Positions 1-7,748 of a stretch of 18,043 nt of DNA are shown here, one piece after another; the stretch's first letter is position 1, and every line of letters begins with the position of its first letter. Both the position numbers and the translations under genes were made by a program. Origin of the DNA: Methylotenera_A sp040387035 (GTDB lineage: Bacteria; Pseudomonadota; Gammaproteobacteria; Burkholderiales; Methylophilaceae). The DNA lies in contig JAZKEN010000027.1 of assembly GCA_040387035.1 (NCBI GenBank), forward strand, positions 1 through 18,043, in the 5' to 3' direction. The notes below the pieces were generated by a model. It searched no databases, had not been told where the DNA came from, and saw nothing but the letters and a program-made list of their open reading frames with translations.

Positions 1-66
1 CCCTTCATAGCCGATTGTTGGCAATAGAATATGGCGGCTATAACGTAAAAGCTGGCTGTCGTTCAC
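1..66 (-). CDS. moeB: MoeB/ThiF-family adenylyltransferase, N-terminal fragment
   Basis: Only the first 22 codons are in the window; the gene runs off at base 1. The translation contains LLRYSRHILLPTIG, the hallmark N-terminus of the HesA/MoeB/ThiF E1-like family, which adenylates the C-terminal glycine of a ubiquitin-like sulfur carrier such as MoaD or ThiS. The likely start is a GTG that immediately follows the TAA stop of the upstream prepilin gene with no spacer, so translation may be coupled to the end of the pilus operon. A G-rich stretch inside the end of the prepilin gene (GGGGCG) could serve as a weak ribosome binding site. The nucleotide-binding loop and zinc cysteines lie outside the window, so MoeB and ThiF cannot be told apart here. 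The function is unrelated to pili as far as can be seen. Confidence 0.72.
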   Translation of the reverse strand, partial: MNDSQLLRYSRHILLPTIGYEG

Positions 67-729
67 TTAAGGTAGGCGCCCCGCTGCAACCATGCGATTC
101 ATTAATATACTTGGTGAAACCCATGTTGCCAAATCATCGTAAGGGTTGGCTGCATTCGCTGTAAAGTCTCTATTCACGTAGGTAGCATCTCCATCTGTAT
201 TTTCTATTTGATCTACCCCAACGACCGGCACTAAAGCACCGTTTTCACCCAATGAAAGTACGATAGCTGGTATGTTTATCGCTATTATGTTTCCACCTGC
301 TGCATTTAGTACGGTGATATCACCTGTTGAGGCTAAAGCAAATCCAAAATTAGCATTTGCAAAGTCTTGCGTCACACGATACACAAACTGATTGTTCCAA
401 CTATCAGTACCAGTTAAGCCCAAATCACTGAAAGGCAATCGACCGACGACATTAGTGCAAACTGCTCCAGCCCGGTTTTCAATTCCATCACCATTGGTGT
501 CTGGGCAGGGCAGAAAAGGCCTGCCATCCAGTGCGCTATGGCTCAATGCATAGCCTAAAAGCGCTTCCCTGATTTCATTTAATTGCGATCTTGTTTCACT
601 ATTGTTTCTTAACGCCAATTGAGCGGCCAATGGTGTCAAAAATGCCGTCAACAATAAACCAACAATCACCAATACAATGGCTAATTCAACTAGCGTAAAA
701 CCTTGCTTGTTCTGCATGCTGTTTTTCAT
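67..729 (-). CDS. Type IV prepilin with Glu+5 (MSHA-type minor pilin or pseudopilin)
   Basis: This 220-aa prepilin, counted from the ATG at 729, has a ten-residue leader ending in Gly and the canonical cleavage and methylation site G|FTLVELAIVLVIVGLLL, with Glu at +5. The family is cut by prepilin peptidase and assembled into an inner-membrane-anchored fibre. A GTG one codon upstream (732) and an ATG at 717 are alternative starts; the 729 ATG gives the usual leader length. After the helix comes ALLGYALSH, then LPCPDTNGDG with a second Cys about 15 residues on, then GRLPFSDLGL and a W..QFVYRV segment. The two Cys (about 75 and 91) could form a disulfide, and DTNGDG resembles a calcium-binding loop. 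It lies 14 bp after the larger prepilin and is the last pilus gene before moeB. It is larger than a typical major pilin (about 150-180 aa), so a minor or specialised pilin is likelier, though a major role is not excluded. Confidence 0.85.
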   Translation of the reverse strand: MKNSMQNKQGFTLVELAIVLVIVGLLLTAFLTPLAAQLALRNNSETRSQLNEIREALLGYALSHSALDGRPFLPCPDTNGDGIENRAGAVCTNVVGRLPFSDLGLTGTDSWNNQFVYRVTQDFANANFGFALASTGDITVLNAAGGNIIAINIPAIVLSLGENGALVPVVGVDQIENTDGDATYVNRDFTANAANPYDDLATWVSPSILMNRMVAAGRLP

Positions 730-743
730 CACATTATTTCGCT

Positions 744-2042
744 TCAGGGTGCCACTATCAACATCTGGTCATTATAATTGTTTGTGAGTAAAGTGCTGCT
801 AGCATCAAACACAAAGTCTGTATCTGCATTCTCGATACTATCAAGATAATTAGCTGGATTGGGCGAAGGCCTGACCTGACCAAGGCTAGGTATAATCGCA
901 CCTGTAGAGATAAGTAATGCATCTACGTTTGCCTGTGCTCCCACCTGAATGCCCCCCAAACCACAACCTGGAACGCTAAAAGTGCAGTCATTTGATATCA
1001 CGTAATACATAAAATCCTGCCATCGACTTTCAGTGAACCACACGGGCAAATTGTTCAAACCATTTTTAGGGTGTGAGCAAGCGCTGAGTATATTATTGAT
1101 AGGCAAGCCACCTTGCAATGCTCCCTCATCACACACATTGTTTACATCACCCAACACTGCAGCATAGGGATAAAACCTGTCGGCTGGATTTACCGAACTA
1201 GCTAGATAATAGGCACTCAATCTGTTTGCTACCTCTCTAACCGCGCGTTTATTCAAGGCAAGCATTAATTCATCAATCGTGATGTAAATCAACTTGTCGT
1301 TATACTGGTATGGCTGCAGATAAAGCGCATGAGCAGCTGAAATATGGCGCATATCATCACCAATAATAAAATCTTCATTGGCTATCGCATAATCTGCATT
1401 TGAAAAAGTAACACCAGCGATTGTAATATTGTCTAAATAAGCATTTGCCTGTGCCAAACCACCTGAACGGTCTTGTGCGCCAACTGGCGACCCGGGAGCA
1501 ATCACAACAGCGGCAACACGGTTAGAAATAATTTGCCCGTTCTTGTCGCGCACAATTAACCATGGCACCGTTGGTGAGTTCGCAATCGCAGGATTAATAA
1601 TCAGTCCACCAGGCGCTACCGATGTTCTTACCAGATTTCTAGACACGGCATACCATAAACGCTCGCCGGATCCATCTAACAAATCTGCAAACACGCCATA
1701 ATCGTTATCCCCAACACAAGGTGGCGTTTGCGCGACATGAGGTAATTTGCCTAATAACAGTCCAAATGCTGGAGCAGCATTAGTACAGTCACTATTTCCA
1801 TCATAATTGCCATCATTAGCACGATCGGGAAATGGAAACATACCTGGATATTTAGGGTGTGCGACAGACCACCCTATCAGGGCATCTTTGGCCTGTGCCA
1901 AAACAGCAGCGGTATTTTTATCGCGTTGGATTGTAATCTCAGAGGAATTCAATTTTTTTATCGTATAGACAGTGACTATCAGTGCAATCAAAAAAACCAT
2001 TACCAGTAATGTATATCCTTGTTGGCTATGGCGCCTCTTCAT
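744..2042 (-). CDS. Large prepilin-like protein lacking Glu+5 (possible tip pilin)
   Basis: This 432-aa protein starts MKRRHSQQG|YTLLV followed by a hydrophobic helix to about residue 27, so it has a prepilin-type leader with Gly at -1. The position normally held by Glu+5 is Val. Known large prepilins without Glu+5, such as GspK of type II secretion, cap the fibre tip; a tip role here is inferred from that and from size. Residues about 52-140 repeat the pattern of the neighbouring prepilin: DALIGW, a P.PD segment with DGNYDGNSDC, GKLP and RLWYAVSRNL. The remaining roughly 290 residues have no motif I recognise and could hold an adhesive or capping domain. Six cysteines sit in short contexts (DC, PC, VC, AC, DC, GC), suggesting disulfides in the periplasm. 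It overlaps the end of the PilP/MshK-like gene upstream by 17 bp. MshO/MshP/MshQ-type labels are possible but I cannot assign one. Confidence 0.8.
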   Translation of the reverse strand: MKRRHSQQGYTLLVMVFLIALIVTVYTIKKLNSSEITIQRDKNTAAVLAQAKDALIGWSVAHPKYPGMFPFPDRANDGNYDGNSDCTNAAPAFGLLLGKLPHVAQTPPCVGDNDYGVFADLLDGSGERLWYAVSRNLVRTSVAPGGLIINPAIANSPTVPWLIVRDKNGQIISNRVAAVVIAPGSPVGAQDRSGGLAQANAYLDNITIAGVTFSNADYAIANEDFIIGDDMRHISAAHALYLQPYQYNDKLIYITIDELMLALNKRAVREVANRLSAYYLASSVNPADRFYPYAAVLGDVNNVCDEGALQGGLPINNILSACSHPKNGLNNLPVWFTESRWQDFMYYVISNDCTFSVPGCGLGGIQVGAQANVDALLISTGAIIPSLGQVRPSPNPANYLDSIENADTDFVFDASSTLLTNNYNDQMLIVAP

Positions 2043-2511
2043 CGCCTATCCTGCCATTTTGTATTGCGTAGCTTCTCGCTTCACGCACCCGGTTATTTTC
2101 TGGGTCATACACCTGCCCTGCTTTTAAGGTCAAGCGCCGTCCATTGGCGGGCAGCCTAAGTGGAATGCGGTTGCTGTTTTCTGGCAGGCTACCGACTTGT
2201 ACATCTTTATTACCAGAATTTTCTTGCATGGCTTGATTGTTGATCCACACCGTGCCCTGTTTGCCATCGCTACGCTTAACGTAGCCCTGCATATTAATGG
2301 CCTCTGGTAATACCACAGGCACTGGTTCTGCTTGCTGCAATGGCTCTTGTGCAGGAGCAAGCACAATCACTTTTTTGGTTTGGCGCAAATAGTTGAGGGT
2401 GCTGCGCTCTGCGGGTGAACTAAACAGGCGGCCCATCGGTTGGGCGGCTTGCGCTATTGGCAGCAGCACCACTTGGCTAGCAATAAAAACGCATAATGCA
2501 AAAAATCTCAT
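2026..2511 (-). CDS. PilP/MshK-like periplasmic pilus assembly protein
   Basis: A 161-aa protein from the ATG at 2511; a GTG one codon upstream (2514) is the alternative. The N-terminus is a Sec signal peptide or membrane anchor (FFALCVFIASQVVLLPIAQA) with a likely signal peptidase site after AQA. It continues with GRLFSSPAERSTLNYLR, a motif I associate with small proteins of betaproteobacterial MSHA-type clusters, and then a central part with INMQGYVKRSDGKQGTVWIN, which resembles the small beta domain of PilP, GspC and GspB proteins that links the inner-membrane platform to the secretin. The gene sits where mshK or pilP is expected, after the PilO-like gene, whose stop overlaps its ATG by one base (TGATG). 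Its 3' end overlaps the large prepilin gene. The assignment rests mostly on position and on the hydrophilic periplasmic profile, so the exact symbol is left open. Confidence 0.65.
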   Translation of the reverse strand: MRFFALCVFIASQVVLLPIAQAAQPMGRLFSSPAERSTLNYLRQTKKVIVLAPAQEPLQQAEPVPVVLPEAINMQGYVKRSDGKQGTVWINNQAMQENSGNKDVQVGSLPENSNRIPLRLPANGRRLTLKAGQVYDPENNRVREARSYAIQNGRIGDEEAP

Positions 2512-3143
2512 CACAAGGCCCCCGTTGGTAGTTCATTAGTGAGCTGCGGGTCGCGCAAGGTTAACCAGTCAATTTCACATGCGGCTTTTAAGTTGGCGCT
2601 CACCGTTCTGACATTAATGCTTGCGCCAATGGGTCGGCTAATCACACACTCGCGCACAATAAATGGGCTTGTTTGCTCTTGCAAGCCGTCTAAAAGCGTC
2701 AGCAAATCACCTTCATGCAGCATATCCAGATCCAGTTTCATCACCGAACGGTGCAGGGCAAAATTACCTAAATTAGCCAAAAAAGGTGTTCTGTAATTTT
2801 CTTGCAAACCAATGCTGTAATCAATGCTAAACAATTTATGTTGATGGTGAATCTGGCGCAAGGTTTCTATCCATTCAATGCGACGCTCTTCGCCAACAAA
2901 GCCGCTGGCTAGCAAATTGTTATAGGCCGGCAAGTACTGGGTAATGGTTTCTTTTTCCAGCCCCGAAGATTGGTATTTTTGTCGCGCTTGATTCAACAAA
3001 TTTTGCTGGGTGCTGAGCGCTGTTTTGTTTTCTTGGCGATATTGATCCGCCAGGCTGATTAATATTCCCGCAAATACAAAAGCCGCGCCCAAACCAATAA
3101 TGGGATACCTTAGCTTACGCCAATCTTGTTGGGTCATGCTCAT
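2511..3143 (-). CDS. PilO/GspM/MshJ-like inner-membrane assembly protein
   Basis: A 210-aa protein with a short cytoplasmic N-terminus (MTQQDWRKLRY), one membrane helix at about residues 14-32 and a polar, coiled-coil-prone stretch after it (about 33-60), then a periplasmic alpha/beta domain. This layout is that of PilO, GspM and MshJ, which dimerise with the PilN/GspL-type partner and form the ring under the secretin. The start ATG overlaps the stop of the upstream GspL-like gene by four bases (ATGA), and its own stop overlaps the next start, as expected for translationally coupled subunits made in fixed ratio. Two Cys near 165 and 188 are present. No sequence motif by itself fixes the identity; size, topology and position decide it. 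Confidence 0.68.
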   Translation of the reverse strand: MSMTQQDWRKLRYPIIGLGAAFVFAGILISLADQYRQENKTALSTQQNLLNQARQKYQSSGLEKETITQYLPAYNNLLASGFVGEERRIEWIETLRQIHHQHKLFSIDYSIGLQENYRTPFLANLGNFALHRSVMKLDLDMLHEGDLLTLLDGLQEQTSPFIVRECVISRPIGASINVRTVSANLKAACEIDWLTLRDPQLTNELPTGAL

Positions 3144-4768
3144 AAGGCGTTCTCCGCAGTATTCAATGCGGCATTTGTAACGTTGGTTGCTTGTGGTTTC
3201 AATACGATTTTAAGCTTAAAAATGGCAGGCGGACGTTCTGTTGCTGTTTCATCGGTCGTGCTGCCTTGCAAATTGGCCAGCGAGCTCACATTAACCGGCT
3301 CTTGCAAAATAGTCACCGTTTCTACTGTGGGGTTAGACTTTAAAGTATTAACAAACTGGCTCACCGTATTAAGCGCGGCGCGGTAATCGCCAGTAAAGCC
3401 TTTAATTTCCGCATTAACAAACCCGACTTGAACCAGTTTTGTTGGGTCTGCAGTTGGGCTTTGGTTATACGGCTGATTGGCCGGCATAATCGAATTAGCC
3501 GCTTCATCCACAACGTCAGGCGTGGTACTTAGCAACCAGCGCATTCTATTGAGGTTGATTTCAGGTGCGGTTTCGCATGCCGCACTTAAAATCTGCATAA
3601 ACTGTGCAGGGGTTTGGCTATTGGCTTGAATGGTTTGCGCTAAATCGACCGCTACTTTTAGTTCGGCACTGGGGATGGGCGTACTGGGAAAGTTTTTGGC
3701 AACCTCATCGTATAAACGTTGCTGCTGCTGCGTTTGCGCTGCAACTAAGTCCAATTGATTATGTTGCTGCCTGCCCTGCCACGCATAAAACCCGGCCAAG
3801 CCAATACCCAACACGGCAACTGCCGCTGTGGCCATGTATAAAATGCGGCAAGTGTTGTTCAAGCTATGAATTTTGCTGTAGGTTTGCGGTGCCAGGTTAT
3901 CGGGCACATTGCCGTTTGCCAGCAACTGCATATGCAATAATTCCGGATGCGGCTTGATTAGGCTTTCTGCCAGATTAATATTTTTTGCATAGGCCAAAAT
4001 ATCAACCGTTTTACATTCCAGGCCCTGATCCTGGCTGATGCTTTTTGCGATTTCATGATGCGAATTATCCAGCGCCGGTAGCACCATTTGCAGTGGTGTT
4101 TCACCGTTAATCAAACGCTGACTCATTAAGTAAAGTCGCGTTTTTTCAATCTCAACCAGGTAAAAATAGGCCAGCTGATTGGGCTTCACGTCCACCATTG
4201 GCACCAAACGGCTCATACGAATGCGGCCATTGTGTAAATAAGTTTGCCTGAAGCCAGACGGCAATTGCTCGCATAACAGAATATGCGGCGCCATCAATTT
4301 CATTTGGCGCACCATCACCTGGCTCATCATGGGCAACAAATACACGCCCACCAGCGGGGATTGATTGGCTTGAATAACGTCTAGCCAGCCTTGAAGCGAA
4401 TCGGCATTGCTCAGCGCGACAAATAAAAAATTATCATCTTTGCGCTTATCGGGACTGCGATTAATAAAATGTGCGGCACGGAAAGTGCTGTTACGGTTAA
4501 ACTGGTTGAGCTTACGGTCAATAATCTCGCGACGGGCGCGGCCAGCCGTATGTGGCAGGCTTTCTAGCTTGTAGTCTTCTTCAACCGCATCGACAATCAA
4601 ATAGATATTGGTATCGGCTTGTTTGGCTAAGTATTCGCTAAAAGCCGTGTAATCTTCATCCACACTATTAAAAACCGCATAACTTTGCAGCTTTGTGCCA
4701 TGCCAGATACCAGCGGTCAGGCTGTTATTATTGGCACAGAGGATGAGTTTTTTAGCGCTACTTAGCAT
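3140..4768 (-). CDS. GspL-like or PilM-PilN fusion assembly protein (MshI-like)
   Basis: A 542-aa protein in three parts. Residues about 1-300 are soluble and should be cytoplasmic; the alternation of short hydrophobic strands (KLILCAN, IYLIVDA, FLFVALS, GVYLLPM, YFYLVEI) fits an actin-like fold as in PilM or GspL, although I do not see a clear ATP-binding motif. A single membrane helix follows at about 308-330. After it come a Gln-rich coiled-coil segment (about 333-355) and a periplasmic domain of about 180 residues as in PilN. In many type IV pilus systems PilM and PilN are separate; here they appear as one chain, as in GspL. The gene lies 16 bp after mshG and overlaps the PilO-like gene by four bases. 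Its job is inferred: to join the cytoplasmic ATPase and platform to the periplasmic alignment ring. Confidence 0.68.
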   Translation of the reverse strand: MLSSAKKLILCANNNSLTAGIWHGTKLQSYAVFNSVDEDYTAFSEYLAKQADTNIYLIVDAVEEDYKLESLPHTAGRARREIIDRKLNQFNRNSTFRAAHFINRSPDKRKDDNFLFVALSNADSLQGWLDVIQANQSPLVGVYLLPMMSQVMVRQMKLMAPHILLCEQLPSGFRQTYLHNGRIRMSRLVPMVDVKPNQLAYFYLVEIEKTRLYLMSQRLINGETPLQMVLPALDNSHHEIAKSISQDQGLECKTVDILAYAKNINLAESLIKPHPELLHMQLLANGNVPDNLAPQTYSKIHSLNNTCRILYMATAAVAVLGIGLAGFYAWQGRQQHNQLDLVAAQTQQQQRLYDEVAKNFPSTPIPSAELKVAVDLAQTIQANSQTPAQFMQILSAACETAPEINLNRMRWLLSTTPDVVDEAANSIMPANQPYNQSPTADPTKLVQVGFVNAEIKGFTGDYRAALNTVSQFVNTLKSNPTVETVTILQEPVNVSSLANLQGSTTDETATERPPAIFKLKIVLKPQATNVTNAALNTAENAL

Positions 4769-4784
4769 GCGTATCTAGTTCTAT

Positions 4785-5990
4785 TTAAAGTTTCATTTTA
4801 CTGAATGAATCGTACACGGGGCCCAGCACAGAAACCATGATAAACGCCAGTATCAACCCCAATATAACCGTTAATGCCGGCTCTAACAATTTCAACATTT
4901 TCTGCATCAGCTCGTTGACATCCCGATCGTAAAAATAACTGATGTTTAACAATGATTTATCCAACGCACCTGTGCTTTCACCCACTTTAATCATGCGTAC
5001 CACCAAAGGCGGAAACAATCCTGCGTTGTGAAAACTTTCCGACATGCTATCACCCGCATTAATTTGCGCATGCGCACGGCTTAACGCATCGGCAATCACA
5101 CGATTACCCACTATTTTTTCACAGGTTTTTATGGCCTGCAAAATAGGAATACCGGTTTGATACATCAAGGCAAAGTAGCGCGCAAAACGCGCCATGATGA
5201 TTTTATGCAAAATATCACCCGTCAGCGGCAATTTCAGCTTAAGGTAATCAAACCGATAGCGCGCCTCTGCACTTTGCTTGACATAAGCCACGCCCCCGGC
5301 GGCCAGTACCAGCGGCACGGTAATAAACAACCACCAGTAGTCAACAAACGCGTTGGAAATAAAAATCAGGATGCGTGTATTTAATGGCAACTCTTGACCC
5401 AAGCTATTTAAAAACTTCACCATTTCCGGCACCAGGTACACCATTAAAAAAGTCACCGCTGCCATTACCACAACCAATACAAATAGCGGGTAAGCCAATA
5501 GTTTTTTAGTTTGGCCCATCAACTCATCCTGCCATTTCAATGTATTGGATAAATTATCGAATACAGCCGGCAATTGCCCGGTTTGCTCGCCCGCGCCAAC
5601 CAAATTGACAAATACCTCATCAAACACATCAGGGTGCTCGGCCAATGCCTGGCTAAGCATTTTTCCACCCTCCACTTCACCAGCAATCGAACCTAGCACT
5701 TTTTGGAAATACAGATTTTGCGTGCTTTCGCGCAAATCATTCAGGCCTTCCAATATGGGCACGCCAGCGCTGGTTAATTGCTCCAGCTGAAAACAAAACA
5801 TCACCAGGTCGCGATTGCTGACTCTATTTTTGGCAAAGGTGTTACTGGATTTAGCGCTTGACCGGAACGTGATTAAATCCAGGCCCATGCGCTCCAGGCG
5901 CAGCTCTAGATCCACTTCGTTCAATGCATCAATCTGGCCTTGCGCGTGGCGTCCAGTCTGGTCGATTGCCCTGTAATTAAAGGTGGCCAC
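4785..5990 (-). CDS. mshG: MSHA-type pilus inner-membrane platform protein (GspF family)
   Basis: A 401-aa GspF/PilC-family platform protein, full length for the family. It contains the two characteristic repeats of the T2SSF domain at about residues 62-188 and 266-391. Each has the expected elements: FCFQLEQLTSAGVPILEGL in the first and FARYFALMYQTGIPILQAI in the second, followed by VGAGEQTGQLP and IKVGESTGALD. Three membrane helices are visible at about 167-188, 216-236 and 371-391. The protein sits in the inner membrane, contacts the MshE ATPase and is thought to turn pilin subunits into the fibre. The start codon is GTG (MATFNYRAIDQTGR), six bases after the mshE stop, with only a weak ribosome binding site, so it probably depends on translation of mshE. 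Confidence 0.93.
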   Translation of the reverse strand: MATFNYRAIDQTGRHAQGQIDALNEVDLELRLERMGLDLITFRSSAKSSNTFAKNRVSNRDLVMFCFQLEQLTSAGVPILEGLNDLRESTQNLYFQKVLGSIAGEVEGGKMLSQALAEHPDVFDEVFVNLVGAGEQTGQLPAVFDNLSNTLKWQDELMGQTKKLLAYPLFVLVVVMAAVTFLMVYLVPEMVKFLNSLGQELPLNTRILIFISNAFVDYWWLFITVPLVLAAGGVAYVKQSAEARYRFDYLKLKLPLTGDILHKIIMARFARYFALMYQTGIPILQAIKTCEKIVGNRVIADALSRAHAQINAGDSMSESFHNAGLFPPLVVRMIKVGESTGALDKSLLNISYFYDRDVNELMQKMLKLLEPALTVILGLILAFIMVSVLGPVYDSFSKMKL

Positions 5991-5996
5991 GATGTA

Positions 5997-7703
5997 CTAC
6001 TGGGTTAGTCGAGCAGTTAAATCAATCACGCGCATCACTTCATCGATGCTGGTGTAGCCTTCTAGAATGCGACGCACGCCGTCATCTGCCAAGGTGGTAA
6101 AACCCTTATCCAGCGCCATTTTACGTAGCTCATCCAAATGGGCGCGCCGCGCAATCAGCGAATCCATTTCGCTATCGATGCGCAATAGTTCTAAAATCGC
6201 CATGCGGCCACGATAGCCTGTTTGGTTACAGCGTTTGCAACCCTTGTGTTTGTAGATTTGGATTGCTTCGTTACGCTTAACGCCCAATATTTTGCGCTCT
6301 TCATCTGTGGGCTTAACAGGCTCTTTGCATTGTGGGCATAGCACACGCACCAAACGCTGCGCGACAACGCCAATAATATTGCCCGCCATAATATCGGGTG
6401 AAATACCGATATCGGTCAAGCGCGGAAACGCGCCTAATGCCGAGTTGGTGTGCAAGGTACTAAACACCTGGTGACCGGTCATCGCAGCGCGGAACGCCAT
6501 GGTGGCGGTATCCTGGTCACGAATTTCACCCACCAGGATGATATCCGGATCTTGCCGCATAATGGAACGGATACCATTGGCAAAATCCACTTTATTCACT
6601 TCTGCCACCGAAGTTTGCCGCATCATGCTCACCGGGTATTCAACCGGGTCCTCCAGCGTCATGATATTCACGGTTTCATCATTCAAATGAGACAGCAGTG
6701 AGTACAGCGTTGTGGTTTTACCGCTACCGGTTGGACCTGTTACCACCAGGATGCCCTCTGGTCGTGTCATCATGAGTTTTAATTGCGCCAGGGTGCTGCT
6801 GCGTAAACCCATGCGTTCTAGTGGAATAATGGATTTTTCACGGTCCAGCACACGCAGAACGATATTTTCACCATGAATAGTCGGGTGTGTGGACACCCTG
6901 AAATCGATGGGGCGGCCGCACAGGTTCATGTTCAAACGGCCATCTTGTGGCGAACGTGTTTCAGCGATATCCATACCGGAAATCACTTTTAAGCGCACGG
7001 CAATACCAGGCCAATAGCTTTTGTGGATACTGCGCACTTGCTGCAACACGCCGTCGATGCGGTACCTGATGCGTAAAAAAGCAAATTCCGGCTCAAAGTG
7101 GATATCAGACGCGGCGCGTTTTACCGCATCCATCAGCAATGCACCCACTAGCCGCACCACTGGTTGTGTGTATTCATCGCCATCCGCAGTTAAGCTTTGG
7201 TAGTCAATTTCGCCCGTTTCAATTTCACGCAGAATGCCGTCAACGGATAGCTCATAACCGTAAAACTGGTCGATATGCTCTTCTAGTTGCGCCTCAGCGG
7301 CCATCACAGGTTTAAGCTGGATCTGCCCGCCCAGCATCGCGCGCAACTGGTCTAGCGCCACCACGTTAAACATGTCCGCCATCGCCACAATCATGGTTTT
7401 GGTGGCGTCTTCATAAGCTACCGGCAATAAATGGTAGCGTCTCGAAAAGTCCTCCGGCACCATCCGCAAGGCATCATTATCGGCAACCACTGAACTTAAA
7501 TCGATACTTTCCTGGCCAATGGTGTGCGCAACCAGATCGCGCACCATGCTTTCAGATACAAACCCTAAACGCACCAACTGACGGCCTAGCGGGATATTGT
7601 TTTGCTCTTGCTCAATCAAGGCAATGCGCAGCTGGTCTTGACTGATCAAGCCCTGCTGCATCATCAGCTCGCCTAAGCGCAATTTACGTCTATGTTCTAC
7701 CAT
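5997..7703 (-). CDS. mshE: MSHA-type pilus assembly ATPase with c-di-GMP-binding MshEN domain
   Basis: A 568-aa GspE/PilB-family hexameric ATPase that drives pilus extension from the cytoplasmic face. The N-terminal MshEN domain has two 24-residue motifs: residues 9-32, beginning RLGELMMQQGLI and ending in Gln, and residues 38-61, beginning PLGRQLVRLGFV and ending in Thr. They are separated by exactly five residues (EQNNI). In Vibrio MshE this arrangement binds c-di-GMP. The motor core has Walker A GPTGSGKT (323-330), the LEDPVEY Asp box (350-356), Walker B DIILVGEIRD (387-396) and the His box HQVFSTLHTN (411-420). A zinc site is formed by C456, C459, C489 and C492 (CPQC and CKRC). All catalytic elements look intact. 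It lies 45 bp after mshN and 6 bp before mshG. Regulation by c-di-GMP is inferred from the domain and supported by the diguanylate cyclase gene nearby. Confidence 0.95.
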   Translation of the reverse strand: MVEHRRKLRLGELMMQQGLISQDQLRIALIEQEQNNIPLGRQLVRLGFVSESMVRDLVAHTIGQESIDLSSVVADNDALRMVPEDFSRRYHLLPVAYEDATKTMIVAMADMFNVVALDQLRAMLGGQIQLKPVMAAEAQLEEHIDQFYGYELSVDGILREIETGEIDYQSLTADGDEYTQPVVRLVGALLMDAVKRAASDIHFEPEFAFLRIRYRIDGVLQQVRSIHKSYWPGIAVRLKVISGMDIAETRSPQDGRLNMNLCGRPIDFRVSTHPTIHGENIVLRVLDREKSIIPLERMGLRSSTLAQLKLMMTRPEGILVVTGPTGSGKTTTLYSLLSHLNDETVNIMTLEDPVEYPVSMMRQTSVAEVNKVDFANGIRSIMRQDPDIILVGEIRDQDTATMAFRAAMTGHQVFSTLHTNSALGAFPRLTDIGISPDIMAGNIIGVVAQRLVRVLCPQCKEPVKPTDEERKILGVKRNEAIQIYKHKGCKRCNQTGYRGRMAILELLRIDSEMDSLIARRAHLDELRKMALDKGFTTLADDGVRRILEGYTSIDEVMRVIDLTARLTQ

Positions 7704-7748
7704 AAGTTAAATTTGAACCATTATTATTAATTTTGTTGTCATCTTTGT

